A stretch of 64,000 bases of DNA from Hypsibius dujardini (Eukaryota > Tardigrada > Eutardigrada > Parachela > Hypsibiidae). Shown piece by piece: positions 12,410-23,109 of the stretch. The notes under the pieces are model-generated. The model had not been told where the DNA came from. It did not search any database and was given only the letters and a program-made list of their open reading frames with translations. The position numbers and the translations under genes are program-made. The stretch covers positions 1 to 64,000 of the forward strand of contig LRSR01006008.1 in assembly GCA_001579985.1 (NCBI GenBank). The letters run 5' to 3'. Each line of letters opens with the position of its first letter. The stretch's first letter is position 1.

Positions 12410-15400
12410 CTACGACACACTTTGCTTGATATGCAAAATATTCTCCGAATCCACTCTCTGTAGAATGTCATTCTTGAAGGTTGCGGTGTCCGTTCGCACC
12501 GCGCGAAACGCCGCCTCGCTCAGCTTCCGAGTGGCCGCTTCGTACGGCTCGAATCCCGCTTCCCCACCCAATTCCTCCAAATATCCCCACAGCTTTTCTC
12601 CCATCCCGTGAGCCACGAGGCGATTCAGACCATCCCCCTCAGACATACGCTCTCGGTAGTCATCCTCCATGTTCTTGACCATCTCCTCCGTGGACGGAAG
12701 CTTCACTGTCCCCTCCAAAACTGCTTTGTAGTACTTCAACTGACAATCCAGGGTGGGTGTGATAGTGATGAGGGTAAGCAGCAGCGGGAAGGCCATACTG
12801 GGGTAGTAGCAGTTAATTAAGTGCCGGAAGAGTGTCGTCACTCGTCCGCGAGACGTTCCACTCGACATTCGCTAGAGAGAAACGGAAAGTTGAAGCAGTA
12901 TCCGGTACAGAGGATGATGGCGTCCACGTTTTTGGTCGAACCGTCAGCTAAAACTGCACCGTTATCGATGATGTTTTGTGGCATTGTAGTCTCCGTTATG
13001 GTTGGGAATTGGTCTTTGAAGAACGAAATGTTTCTTCTTTTTGCAAAAATCACCTAGAAAAAACACACAGAAAAAACAGTTTGTAATTCCAGGATGAAGT
13101 AAGATATTAGAGAGCCTATGAACTAGGTATGGCATCAGATGCCAAATGTCTTACTCAATTTCAATCGATTCAAATCAAATCAGAAAAATATAGATAGAAA
13201 TACATATTGACGAACAAAATTAAAAAATTTCTTGGCGACTTGTGCACGACCTTGTTTGCTTTTCTGTTTGACTAGGCAAAAAGGAGTGATTATAAGAAAT
13301 CAATGTAAACTACATATTTTCTAATGTCTACAAATAATGTTAATGATATATTTAACATTCTCATGAGCTTTATTTGGGGAGCACTGTGCATGCACGTAAG
13401 AAAATACGTGTCAAAACAGCGAAAACTTGCAGAATTGTTTAAAAGTCCTGACAAGTCAAAATCAAATCAAAGTAAAATGATCAAATGACTTTCAAAATCA
13501 AATCAAATGCGCTGCTTTGTCATTGAATGCTATCCCTATTATGATCTCTTCACGATAGTGCTGCACCAGCCACTTAGGGTGCCTATTAGTGGCTCTTAAA
13601 GTGCTCATCCCTATTTTGAAAAAGAATAGATAAATTGACGCCCCGATTATCAAATAAATCTCCAAATATACAATATATTAATTAAACATGATTAAATTGC
13701 AATTCTCATTGACCTAAATTCTAAACGGTATTTCTGTGCCCATCATGAGTCTTCTCATAAAATAGATTTGGCCAGCATTACAAGTCATACGGAAGAAAAC
13801 TAACAAATTTGCTCATCCATTTTTCATCCATATTTTATAGTATCAGAAATGAAACCAACAGCACATTTTGCAATCACTGTACCCTTTTATCTAATTATTT
13901 AATCACGACGTTGATGGAAATCAATTAGCGATTGTTATTTTCCGTCTTTGGTCGTTTACAGCAGTATCGGCCGATTATATAATCTCCAATGCTTACACTT
14001 TTAGCAAGCGGAAGGAGGTCAAGTGCGATATCAAATCCCGAGGGCCCTGCACCGACAATCAGCACGTCTTGTCCGGCATACCGTTCAGGGTCTCGATAAT
14101 CGCTGCTGTGAAGCAGCTTTCCTTTGAAATTGGCGAGGCCGGGAATGTCGGCTGCCGGCATGTAAGGCTTATGATATTTCCTGCAAAATTGTGAGGTTAC
14201 GAAATCATGAACAATTTTATTAGTACGAGCTAGAAATAAATTTATTATTTATCCGGTCATCACTTAAATCGTAAAATTGCTGATAACCCGCTGGTTCAAT
14301 TCATACCCCGTGCAGACAAGGACAATGTCAAAAATTTCCCTTTTGAACGACTTCGTTAGGAGGTCTTCACACTCGACAGTCCAACGGGGACCGATGGCAT
14401 CAGCTGCAATTGCCTCAGATAAAATGGGAGTCACAAGCGTCACGCGATGCCCAAACTGAAAAATATAGTTGATCATTACAATTGTTTGCCTTTGTTGAAA
14501 GCCTTGCAACCAGTCTTGCGCCGAAAATTTTTGAGCCTCGAAAAATTCGAAAACCCGAAAATATCTGCCGGGTTTCGGTTCCTGTAGTTGGCTTGTCCGG
14601 TCGAGGCTTTTTCGAGAAAACTGGTTTTCGGGCCGGTTCGGGACGTTTATTTTCAGGCGAAATCCGGACAACTGAAACCTCGACGTCATTGACAAATGAC
14701 AGTTGGTTGATTGAAAGTCCCTTATCTACAGGGGTAAACCATTTACACGCGACCATTTTTCTGTTTTATCTCTCCAACCATTTGCGCCGCGTTAATTTTG
14801 TTTCAAATCTCAAAATGAAGTTCAATAGTACAATCAATTATCTCTGTTAGGAAAGTTTTTCGATGTCGCGACTTGGACTGGTGCCAAGAACGAGATGTTT
14901 CTCCAAACATGCCCGTCAAGCTTAGCCAGGCGTCGCGGGATTTATCAGGCTTTTCACATGTTGTAGCAATTTTGTGCTTCAACTTGCAAAAAGCCTGCTT
15001 TTTCGTGCTTTTCACTGGTCGTTAACTTTAACATACATTAAAATTTGTGAGGCGGTCGTGTATAAATGGTTTACTCATATGGCCAATCATGCTTAAGCTT
15101 TGAATGATTCCGTGTTACAGTGCATATTAGTAACTCTAATATTAACGGTATGTCAACCTAAATTTTAGGGATTTTGGTTTTCGACTTTCGGGCTGGGTTC
15201 AAGTAAGTCCGCAAGTCACTTCTGGTTTCGGGAGTCGGGATATAGGCCTCAGGTTGCAACGCATGACTGCTTCCGACTCAGAGTTACTGTAGAATCTCGA
15301 GCCATCAGTGGTGCCTACGTCATCACACAGTAAAAAGCGACCGTTTTGATTGATTGCAAAGATGTGCGAACCACAAGACCGCTCGTGTCGATTGATTGAT

Positions 15401-16191
15401 TGCGTAAGCAGACCCACCGGGTCTGATTTACTGGGGGGGGGGTCCAAAAGTACCACGGATGAGTCGAGATTGTACAGTACCTTAATATGTTCGCGCAGAT
15501 TAAACTGCTCCGCAAACGCTTCCAAGTACTGCCGCACTGTTCGTACGTCACAGTACGATGCATCGCCTCTAGGAAAGGGGAGCCCCTCTAGACTCATCAG
15601 ATCCTTCGGAAGGTTCGTCCTAAAGTAACACAAATAATTGGCTGAAATTAAAATTGAATTATGTGAGAATAAAAAAACTGTACAGTGATGAAGCTCGTTC
15701 GTTTATTCAAAAATAAATTATGTTTAAACATTGAAAAAATCAAATATTAATTAAAGAGGATTACAAAGATTAATAAATTATTCACCTTCATACCTCTCCA
15801 CCAGGGCAACAGAAAACTAAATATAACAGAAATAACATAACCACGGCAATAATAAGGTTTCTGTCGTTCTACATTGACTAAAAAATGAATGAGCACTAGA
15901 CGTTTGCGTCAGTTCGTAGTACCTCATATTCTTATACATTCGGGTGTAGAACGGTGACGTTGGCTCCTCGTGGGCTCTCTCCGCACATCCTTCCGGATAA
16001 TGCCATATGCCACCGATGTGGTTTGACTGCTCAAAAGCCACACTTTCATACTTTGTATCATCCGCGAGAAAATGTCGCAGTGCACAGAGCCCGGCATAGC
16101 CAGCCCCGAGAATGGCCACCCGTTTCCGGTTGGGATGTAGTACGTTGTTGCCCGCTTCCAGTGAAAGCGATTCCGAAGAAGAGCTCGTCAT
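12410..16191 (-). CDS. Flavin-containing monooxygenase, FMO2 (five exons, one apparent frameshift)
   Basis: This is a paralogue of FMO1 with the same predicted chemistry. The exons are 16191-15923, 15619-15481, 14455-14307, 14180-13997 and 13053-12410. Exons 2 and 3 have exactly the same lengths as in FMO1 (139 and 149) and all intron phases match. The motifs are intact: GAGYAG for FAD, FKGKLLHSSDY as the FMO fingerprint and GAGPSG for NADPH. In the last exon, after ECRVE at about 12856, one base is missing relative to FMO1. The upstream frame then ends at a TGA a few codons on, while the downstream frame continues with SRGRVT and the conserved C-terminus. It is either a young pseudogene, a truncated allele or a sequencing error. 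Otherwise it reads cleanly. Its second intron has grown to 1.0 kb (70 bases in FMO1) and contains a MITE. Confidence 0.88.
14729..15075. repeat. MITE-like element F5, copy 2, in FMO2 intron 2
   Basis: The left end is CAGGGGTAAACCATTTACAC. The right end, GGTCGTGTATAAATGGTTTA, is its near reverse complement. The interior matches the copy at 11976-12379. The element lies within the enlarged second intron of FMO2 and partly accounts for that enlargement. It has no coding frame. Confidence 0.8.
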
Positions 16192-17490
16192 GATAATATA
16201 TGAATTATTTCAGTGAAAACGAGATCATTTAAACTGCTCCGCAAGACCGGACTTGTCTGGTCACAAGAAGCAATAACTCGTCCGGGTTACCTCAAATCCG
16301 TGACCAGCACATTCCTGCTATCTTATCTTGTTTTGCCATTCGTGTCTGGAGAATGGATATCAAAAAGCTGAAACTCACAATCAGAGATGATGCGCTCTCG
16401 GAAATCAGCGCTCGTGCTCTCGCTCGCGTTCGCTTCCCGCTTTCAAGTCCGCGCTCTCGCCCGCCCTCTCCGGCCAAAGGCTCGCACTTTTTTGCGCTCT
16501 CATCCTATCGAGGAATTTCCATAAATTGCGCCAAAAGGCACCCACCGATAGGCGGCGGAAAGAAAAAGACCTCATGGAGAGGAAAGCATTGCTTTACATC
16601 TGTCTGCTTCGGACCCGTTGCAGCAGGCTTCGATATTACCAACAAATTTCATCGGCTCTTACTAACCATGCAATGATGTCCTGTAAAATAGTTTGCTGGC
16701 CAGTCGTACTTGTCATGATTGATCATTGGTCCGTTTGATAGCTCTGCCCGCGAGCCGTCAAACGGGCCAATGCTAGCCGTTTATTTCGGTTTTGACGGGT
16801 CAGCTGGTTCGGTCAGTTTTGCCTAATTATGTGAAGAAATAGGGCACACACACAGATTACCGATGCGCTCAGGCATTCAAGATTGGGTCGAGTTGGCAGC
16901 GTGAAGCTGGACAGTGAGCAATGTATATGCGGAGGAACAGAGCAGATAGCTGGACAGGAAGAGACCGAAGACACAGACAACTGCAGTACAGCGCAAGAGA
17001 CAGAGAGCTCTGCCTCTTCTTCTGTGGCTGTAGAGAACGTTCCACAAATGTAGCAAGAGGGATCTAATTACATTAAGACAAAGAAGGAGAGTGGGGAGAA
17101 GGCTAGAGATTTGCAGTCGTCTTCTCATGACAACAGGGTTAGTGGACTGAGGATAAAACAGATATCTTGTCTGAGAAATGGTTTCTAACGGGGAAAATCT
17201 GTTAAAAACTGATAAACTACAGCTGTATGAGAAATCCCTCGATCGTCACTGTACGATAGGGACGACCCTTTGGTATACGTATTCTTCATATGCAAAATTT
17301 CAGGATATATTTTGTGTTGCTATTATTTTGAATCTATTTAAATTTAGATAGGAACAAAACAGTTAAACGCTCTAGCGAAAAGTATCAGAGGAGCTGGATG
17401 GTCTAACGGTCAAAGTCGCCACTGCACCAATCTCTAATTACCGCAGAAGTATTTGTTATACAAAGACATTAAGCTATATAATAAATTCTT
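16192..17490. other. Gene-poor stretch upstream of FMO2
   Basis: I see no gene that I can support. Several open frames of 60-110 codons exist, but they lack signal peptides, family motifs or splice signals. The region should contain the FMO2 promoter. Confidence 0.4.
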
Positions 17491-17492
17491 AT

Positions 17493-17645
17493 GAGTACGA
17501 AGAGAAGCATATGAATTAAAGCAGGATATCAATCTGAAACACGAAATTCTGGACTAGTAGCTGCACTCGCTTCGTATACGATTGAGTGAGTGAATGTGAG
17601 AGTGTCCTTACTAGCCCGAAACTGTCTGTTTCAAATCATTTTCTG
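17493..17645. repeat. Dispersed repeat F6, copy 1
   Basis: This block matches the reverse complement of about 62290-62436. Shared parts include GAAGCATATGAATT, GAAACAGACAGTTT/AAACTGTCTGTTTC, and the CTAGTAG...CACTCGC...GAGTGAGTGAATG...ACTAGCCC core. The repeat is partly self-complementary, because the two ends both carry a CTAGTA plus AAACAG-type block. No coding frame was found. Confidence 0.65.
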
Positions 17646-18495
17646 TTTCACTTCATATACTTTATTCATATAACTTTTACTTGAATAAAATCACTTGATC
17701 GACTAAGAACCAGACGAAATGTTGATCAACAGGTCGGCATGGGGTTTTCGCGCGTCGGTCAGTTTAGTTTTCTTGACAAAGATGTGTAAACTTGGAAAAA
17801 ATATTTTCCATTTTGAAATCTAGTCCTGGCGGCAAAAATATAAAGATGTCCGGTAATGCCCTTCCGACCTCCATTCAGAACAAAGCTAGATAGATTGATT
17901 GATTGAACTTTAATAAATACTCATTATCCTTTTATGGCTCCATTATACCTCGTATATCATAGATTCAAGCGCTAGTATACCGGTAAACTGTGATGATTGC
18001 CAGCGAGTTGACCTCTCCTTTCCGATGCAACACGACCGACGGCTCAACGATCGACATTTTTACATCCCTCTGCACGGAAGGTCTCGCGGTAGCGCCTTAC
18101 CCTGCGGGGAGTGCCTAATCACAGGGATATCATGGCACGGCACGGATTTAACGGAAGAGGTCAAGAAGACTTGTCAACGCGGACGATCGTGCAACTACAG
18201 CTCAGCACTCCTGCCATCAAAGATCACCAACGACGCGTCTGCCTTGTGGAACCGGGAATACGACCAAAAAGAGACTCATCATCACACGCATGTGTTCGCG
18301 TTTTATTTCTGAACTCAGGATGCTTACTTTTATGACTTACTTACAAGAAAGCACACAGCAATAATAAGCGAAGAATAGCTGCGGTCCACTGGTCAGCTTT
18401 ATTGTTTGATGTCCTAATGGATCATCAAAGCCCAAACTGAAATATTTAGAAACATTGTAGATAACGGTTTATATCCATGGGATATATTAATACAG

Positions 18496-18815
18496 CAGGC
18501 ATCGCAAAACTAATTTTAGTCATCTGGCTAGCTCTTATTCAACTACAAGCTATTTCGTAAGGATTTTTAGTTTAATTTTTTTAATGATTTGAAGTTTAAA
18601 TTTAGTTTTAGTTGTTTAATGAACAATTTAAACAAACTCATGAACATACTCTCAAACTTTTATTTAACAACTTTTAACTCCTCAGTTTATGTTTATAACT
18701 TAAAACAAACAGAAGAAGTGCTTTTAGTAACAAGATTTTAAGTTTATCTTTTTTATTCAGTTTATCGAAAATCAATAAATTGTTTACTTCAGTTTTAGTT
18801 TAGTTTGCCATTCCT
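18496..18815. repeat. MITE-like element F7, copy 1 (AT-rich, hAT-like ends)
   Basis: The left end GGCATCGCAAAACTAATTTT and right end AGTTTAGTTTGCCATTCCT are imperfect inverted repeats of each other. They match the ends of the larger copy at 63015-63540 (AGGGATGGCAAAACTAAAC). The interior is very AT-rich with many TTTTAGTT units. It looks non-autonomous. Confidence 0.6.
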
Positions 18816-19420
18816 ACATATCAGTCACGTATATGCAACAACAAAATTGGAAGTTGTTGCCTTTAGAAGCAGTTAAAATGCGCACAAACACACACTGTAT
18901 CACTCATTGCCGCCGTATTAAAATACCAACTAAGATCAACTAAACTTTAATCGAGAATACGAGTAATCGCGTTAGCCTACTGTATTTCACGGATTTCCAT
19001 TGCAAATTTTCTTTAACCGAAGGCTGCCACAATTTTTTGTCGAATATCTTTAAATCATTGGGCAAACAGTACTCCAAATATTAATATTAATATTATCTCA
19101 TGAATTAAACGCCGCACATGATGAAGTATTTTTTGCGGTTTGGCCTCCACCCTCATTCTAAGCCGCAGCCCTTTGTCTATATCATAATGTTCCATTATTG
19201 CGTCATTCAGGTCGCCCGAACCGGTCTAACAAGAAAATCTAGGTGTGCTCTCGCTTGATTTCATTCGCATCCTATTTTATCACAAACGAAGGCTCAGAAT
19301 ACGCTTGAGAATGGCGTAAATAACTTGAACATCCGTTTGGACAGTGGCTGGAAAAAGAGAACAGCAGAACCGTAGAACAGAACCCTAGACAATCCCCTGC
19401 GTACATACATACACTCAGAA

Positions 19421-19921
19421 AGCTCGTTCAGGATCTTTACAGGTCGGAACTAAGACCCCGCATGGTAGGGCCAGGGGATGGGCAAAAGGGCAAAATGTTG
19501 TTTTTACAAGATTGAACCAATATTCAGTCTCTTGTTCCTGATCATTTTGAAACTTGTGGGGGTGTGGAAGGAGCCCCCTGAAATTTCAAAACGTCTTTGA
19601 AAACATCAGGTTCACATCATATTTGGACCGTTCTTGAATGTTTTCAACCTCCCATATTTATTCATAAATTGGGAGCTCATATTGGACCTCAAAAACTGCA
19701 AATTTAAACAAAAAGCTGATGTTTTTGAAAATGGTTTGATATCCTGGGGGAGGGGCACTAGAAATCACATCCCACACCTCCCACTAATTTCAAAATGATC
19801 AGGGACAAGAGGTCGAATTTCGGGTTCAATCTGCAAAAAAATGCATTTCGGCTCTTTCCCAACGCCCTAGCCCTTCCGTGAGGGATCTTGGTTGCGACCT
19901 GTAAGGACCCTAAACGAGCTT
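19421..19921. repeat. Foldback/MITE-like element, family F1, copy B
   Basis: The left end AGCTCGTTCAGGATC and the right end GGACCCTAAACGAGCT form an inverted repeat. Further inside are paired ACAGGTCGGAAC and GTTGCGACCTGT blocks. The interior matches copy A at 1865-2514, for example CCTGATCATTTTGAAACTTG, without the nested F2 insertion. There is no coding frame. Confidence 0.8.
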
Positions 19922-20305
19922 CTGCATAGACTATACACTAGCACTCTAGCTGTCGGGCGGTAAAAAGCGTAGGCATCATTACAAGAACCATGGCGCGTCA
20001 TGCCCATTTAATGTGGAGATCAATGCCGAATCCCCAGTACCTGAATACACCCGTGCTCATGCCGAAGAGCTTTCATGCTGGAAAAGCCGACCTTACTTGG
20101 CTTTACCTCGTCAGCAATCAGACACAATAATTCCCCTTAGATGCGCATGCATGTACCGGGGTAAGCGTGTAATGATGAGGGATGAGGGAATGAGAAACCC
20201 CAACCCTCGGCTCATTTACACTGCACAATCCGACAGGATAAGAGGGCTTTTAAAATGTCATGCGTCAGTAATATTGGCGTCGGTAGATTATACCCGCTTA
20301 CATAT

Positions 20306-20486
20306 ACTAAGGAAACGCGGCGGGTAGAATCGCTACATGGTGAATCGGTCGGATGGCAGAAGGCGCCACAAGTGTAAATTGTCGACAACGGTGTGTGTGA
20401 AGCTGATTAAGTGTTGTTTACAATTTACACTTGTGGCGCCCTCTGCCATCCGACCGATTCAAACCCGCCGTGTTTCCTTGGTATGC
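20306..20486. repeat. Hairpin-forming repeat F4 (complete)
   Basis: The two arms are inverted repeats of about 60 bases around a short loop. The left arm runs AAGGAAACGCGGCGGGT, GAATCGGTCGGATGGCAGA, GGCGCCACAAGTGTAAATTG. The right arm is its near reverse complement. The left arm has about 15 extra bases (AGAATCGCTACATGG) relative to the right. A single-arm relative lies at 7888-7970. It ends about 200 bases upstream of the candidate peptide-precursor gene. Confidence 0.82.
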
Positions 20487-20690
20487 AATTCGTACATACA
20501 TAGAACAGAACAGAGAGCCTTGTCCCGGGACCTTGGGGATTTACTAGCACAATTCAAATATCCTCATATACGCTCGGAATACCAGACAAAAATGGTTCAC
20601 ATTTCTACCAAAAATAGCAGAGTTAATTGATAGCTTTTCAAGTATTTAATATTCACGAGTTCTTTAAACATCTGTTTAATCAAGTGGAAA

Positions 20691-21596
20691 ATGACCGCTA
20701 GACATTTCACTATTGTGGCGGTTGTTTTGCTGTCTTTTCTGGGCACCCTCGAGGCCTCGACTACGAGTACGCTGCTCTTCAGCCCGTCGATTGGGTGGCG
20801 CGGTCGCGGACCCTCCGCTCAGGACGTGGGCCGTGCCAGCGCCCGACGACCGGGCGGTGGACGCGTTTGGATCCCCAAAATCTGGGCAGCTCTTGGAAAG
20901 CGAAGTGACGGTGGAGTGAAGCTGGGTGAAAAAGATGTTGCGGTGGATGAGCCAGCCAACGGTCGGCTGACAACTCCGGAGGGGCGGAAAAGCGATCTTT
21001 GCGCTGTTTTGGCGTTGGTCGCCAGTTCCAGCAAAGTTCATAACGTGAGTCACAATGAGATTTCTGTTTCTCGAGACCGGTAAATTAACGGCTAAATAAT
21101 TAATTAATTAAATTTTTAAAATGACACACAAAAGTCAAAGTTTGCAGGAACTAATTTTTACGAGTAGCTAATTAAATATGAGTAACTAACGATTTGTAGA
21201 TTATTTTCTTTTACTTTAATCTTTATCGAAGTGATAGAGTAGTTCCAAGCTTCGTTATCCTACTCAAATTTTCGTTCTCTAAACTTTGTTTATTTTTTCC
21301 TGGGAACCAAAAACACTAAAGCCAATATAGGAATTTAGTCACTAGACGTTTCAGATATGCACTGAATTAGTTTTATATTTCAGTTGAATTTCACTGTCCA
21401 TGTAGTACTCTTGTGACTTGCAAAAAATTTGTGACTTGAAAAAAAAACAATTTTAGAATTTATGGCAAGCTTACAGTTTGGCAGTGTGTTCTCAACTACG
21501 GCATGAGTTCTCAAAATATTGCAAGAATATGTGTTTGGTTTTTTGCAGATTTCGGACGCATTTCTCCAACGTTGTGGACGCCATTTGAACATCTAG
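20691..21596 (+). CDS. Candidate secreted neuropeptide/hormone precursor (two exons)
   Basis: I do not recognise the family. The proposed exons are 20691-21044 and 21549-21596, joined in phase 0 with a GTGAGT donor and a TTTTTTGCAG acceptor, giving 133 residues. Residues 1 to about 23 form a signal peptide (MTARHF, then a hydrophobic core ending TLEAS). A Gly-Lys-Arg amidation and cleavage site follows WIPKIWAAL (WAALGKRSD, about residues 66-74). An Arg-Arg pair about 18 residues earlier would release an amidated peptide with two tryptophans. The C-terminal part has a cysteine in KSDLCAV and another in LQRCGRH contributed by exon 2, a paired-cysteine layout known from several arthropod neuropeptide precursors. 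Without splicing the first frame would run 12 more codons. The opposite-strand frame has no such features. The second exon is an inference. Confidence 0.55.
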
Positions 21597-22320
21597 ATGT
21601 AACTGAAGTCTTTTATAAAGGCTGGCTACAGTAGATTGCATATTCTGAGGTCTTTGATTGACAGTCAAATTCAGAGTGAAATCAGTCTACGGTGGCTCAG
21701 TATGCGGTTGACAAACTGTAAACATTATATTTTCGCCGCATCTGTAAATATCTGGATTCATATCAGCCAAATATTTTTCGAGGGTCAGGGGACGGAGCTA
21801 TGAGCTAATCGTCGTAAACAAACACATTGAAACCTGAGTGGAAACTATTATCAAAAACACAGTGCAGCATGTATGTTCACTACTTATGACACATTTCACT
21901 ATATTTACTGTCAACATTAGAGTATTTTATTTCAAATGCTATTTTAAATTCTGAAAATATGGCCTTTTTTCAATAAAAAAATGTATAAACTAAACTGCCG
22001 TTGGATTTAAATTTATTTAATGTTTTATTTAAATTTAAAGCAGTCCGATTATTTTAAGTAAACTATCAAATGAGAGCCCACTAATGGGAATAAGCCATGC
22101 TCCTCGTATCAATAGTACTGTACTCGTACATCACCAGCACTTTACACAAATCTTACTCGTAATGCTGGTCGCAAACATAATACAGAAAAAACATTCACCC
22201 AGACATGGACTTATACGAGGAAATGCGATGTCTAGACAATCTAAAAGTGACACACCCAAAAACGCACTCCAAAAACCACACTCAACTTTAAGTACATCAA
22301 ACAGTCTCGACCACGTGTGT
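21597..22320. other. AT-rich spacer between the peptide-precursor and Wnt4 genes
   Basis: No gene or recognisable repeat is visible. The stretch lies between the 3' ends of two convergent genes, so both 3' UTRs should fall here. I see no clear element to mark. Confidence 0.4.
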
Positions 22321-23076
22321 TCACTGGCACGTGCTGATTTCCTCGAATTTAACACACTCCTGACAGCGCACCTCGCAGCACCAGTGGAACTTGCACTTGC
22401 AACGTTCTCTCCGTTGCGTTCGCTGCGTCCGGAAGCCCCGCCCACAGCACATGATCTCGCATCCGTCTGTGGAACGCGAGGTCCGGTTGCACTGCCTGCC
22501 GGCCGGGCCAATTCCTGCGAGGTCGCTGCGGCAGAAATCCGGCGAGGGATCGAGGTAGACCAGATCCGTGTCGGCGTGGAATTTGAACCGAGGGTTGACC
22601 GGTTCGAGGCGTCGCCGGGTGGCGCGTTTGCGGATGGCAACCTCGGTGGCACCGTCAAATTTCTCCTTCAGGACTGCGCCAACCTGCCGAAAGCTGGGCA
22701 TGGCGCGCCAGCACGTCTTAATCTCGCAGGAGCCGGAGACGCCATGACACTTGCAGGCCACTTCCATGTTGTACTCGATCGCCTGTCAAAGGAGACAGGA
22801 AACAAACTCGTAAAGAATGCTTTAAATGGCACGACTGTTCTAGATTTTTTTTCTAGACTGAACAACATGACATTTGTCAACAATAGTGATGTTGTAATTA
22901 TAGTAACAATAGTATATTGACTCTTTATACATCTTTGCAATATAATTTATCTAATTGCGTAAATTTATATATGGATACAATTATTGTCCATCCCTGCGGC
23001 CCCTTTACAGAGTGTTCCCAGTTTCCTTTGTTTCACGATTGCCTCCAGGATAATTTTTCATTGAGAATGTCTGTCG

Positions 23077-23109
<33 letters not shown>

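Noticed and set aside
16877-17128. Hydrophobic minus-strand frame (leucine- and cysteine-rich)
   Set aside because: It has no splice support, no homologous motif and no neighbour evidence. It is probably chance.
17385-17440. GGATGGTCTAACGGTCAAAG resembling part of a tRNA
   Set aside because: No cloverleaf pairing was found and no proper B box follows.
20676-21053. Minus-strand open frame across the candidate peptide gene
   Set aside because: It has no signal peptide, motifs or splice structure. The plus-strand frame has a signal peptide and processing sites.
22084-22920. Plus-strand open frame of 278 codons
   Set aside because: It lies antisense to the last exon of Wnt4, whose conserved cysteine-rich protein is clearly the real product. 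The long frame is a by-product of its GC-rich codons.
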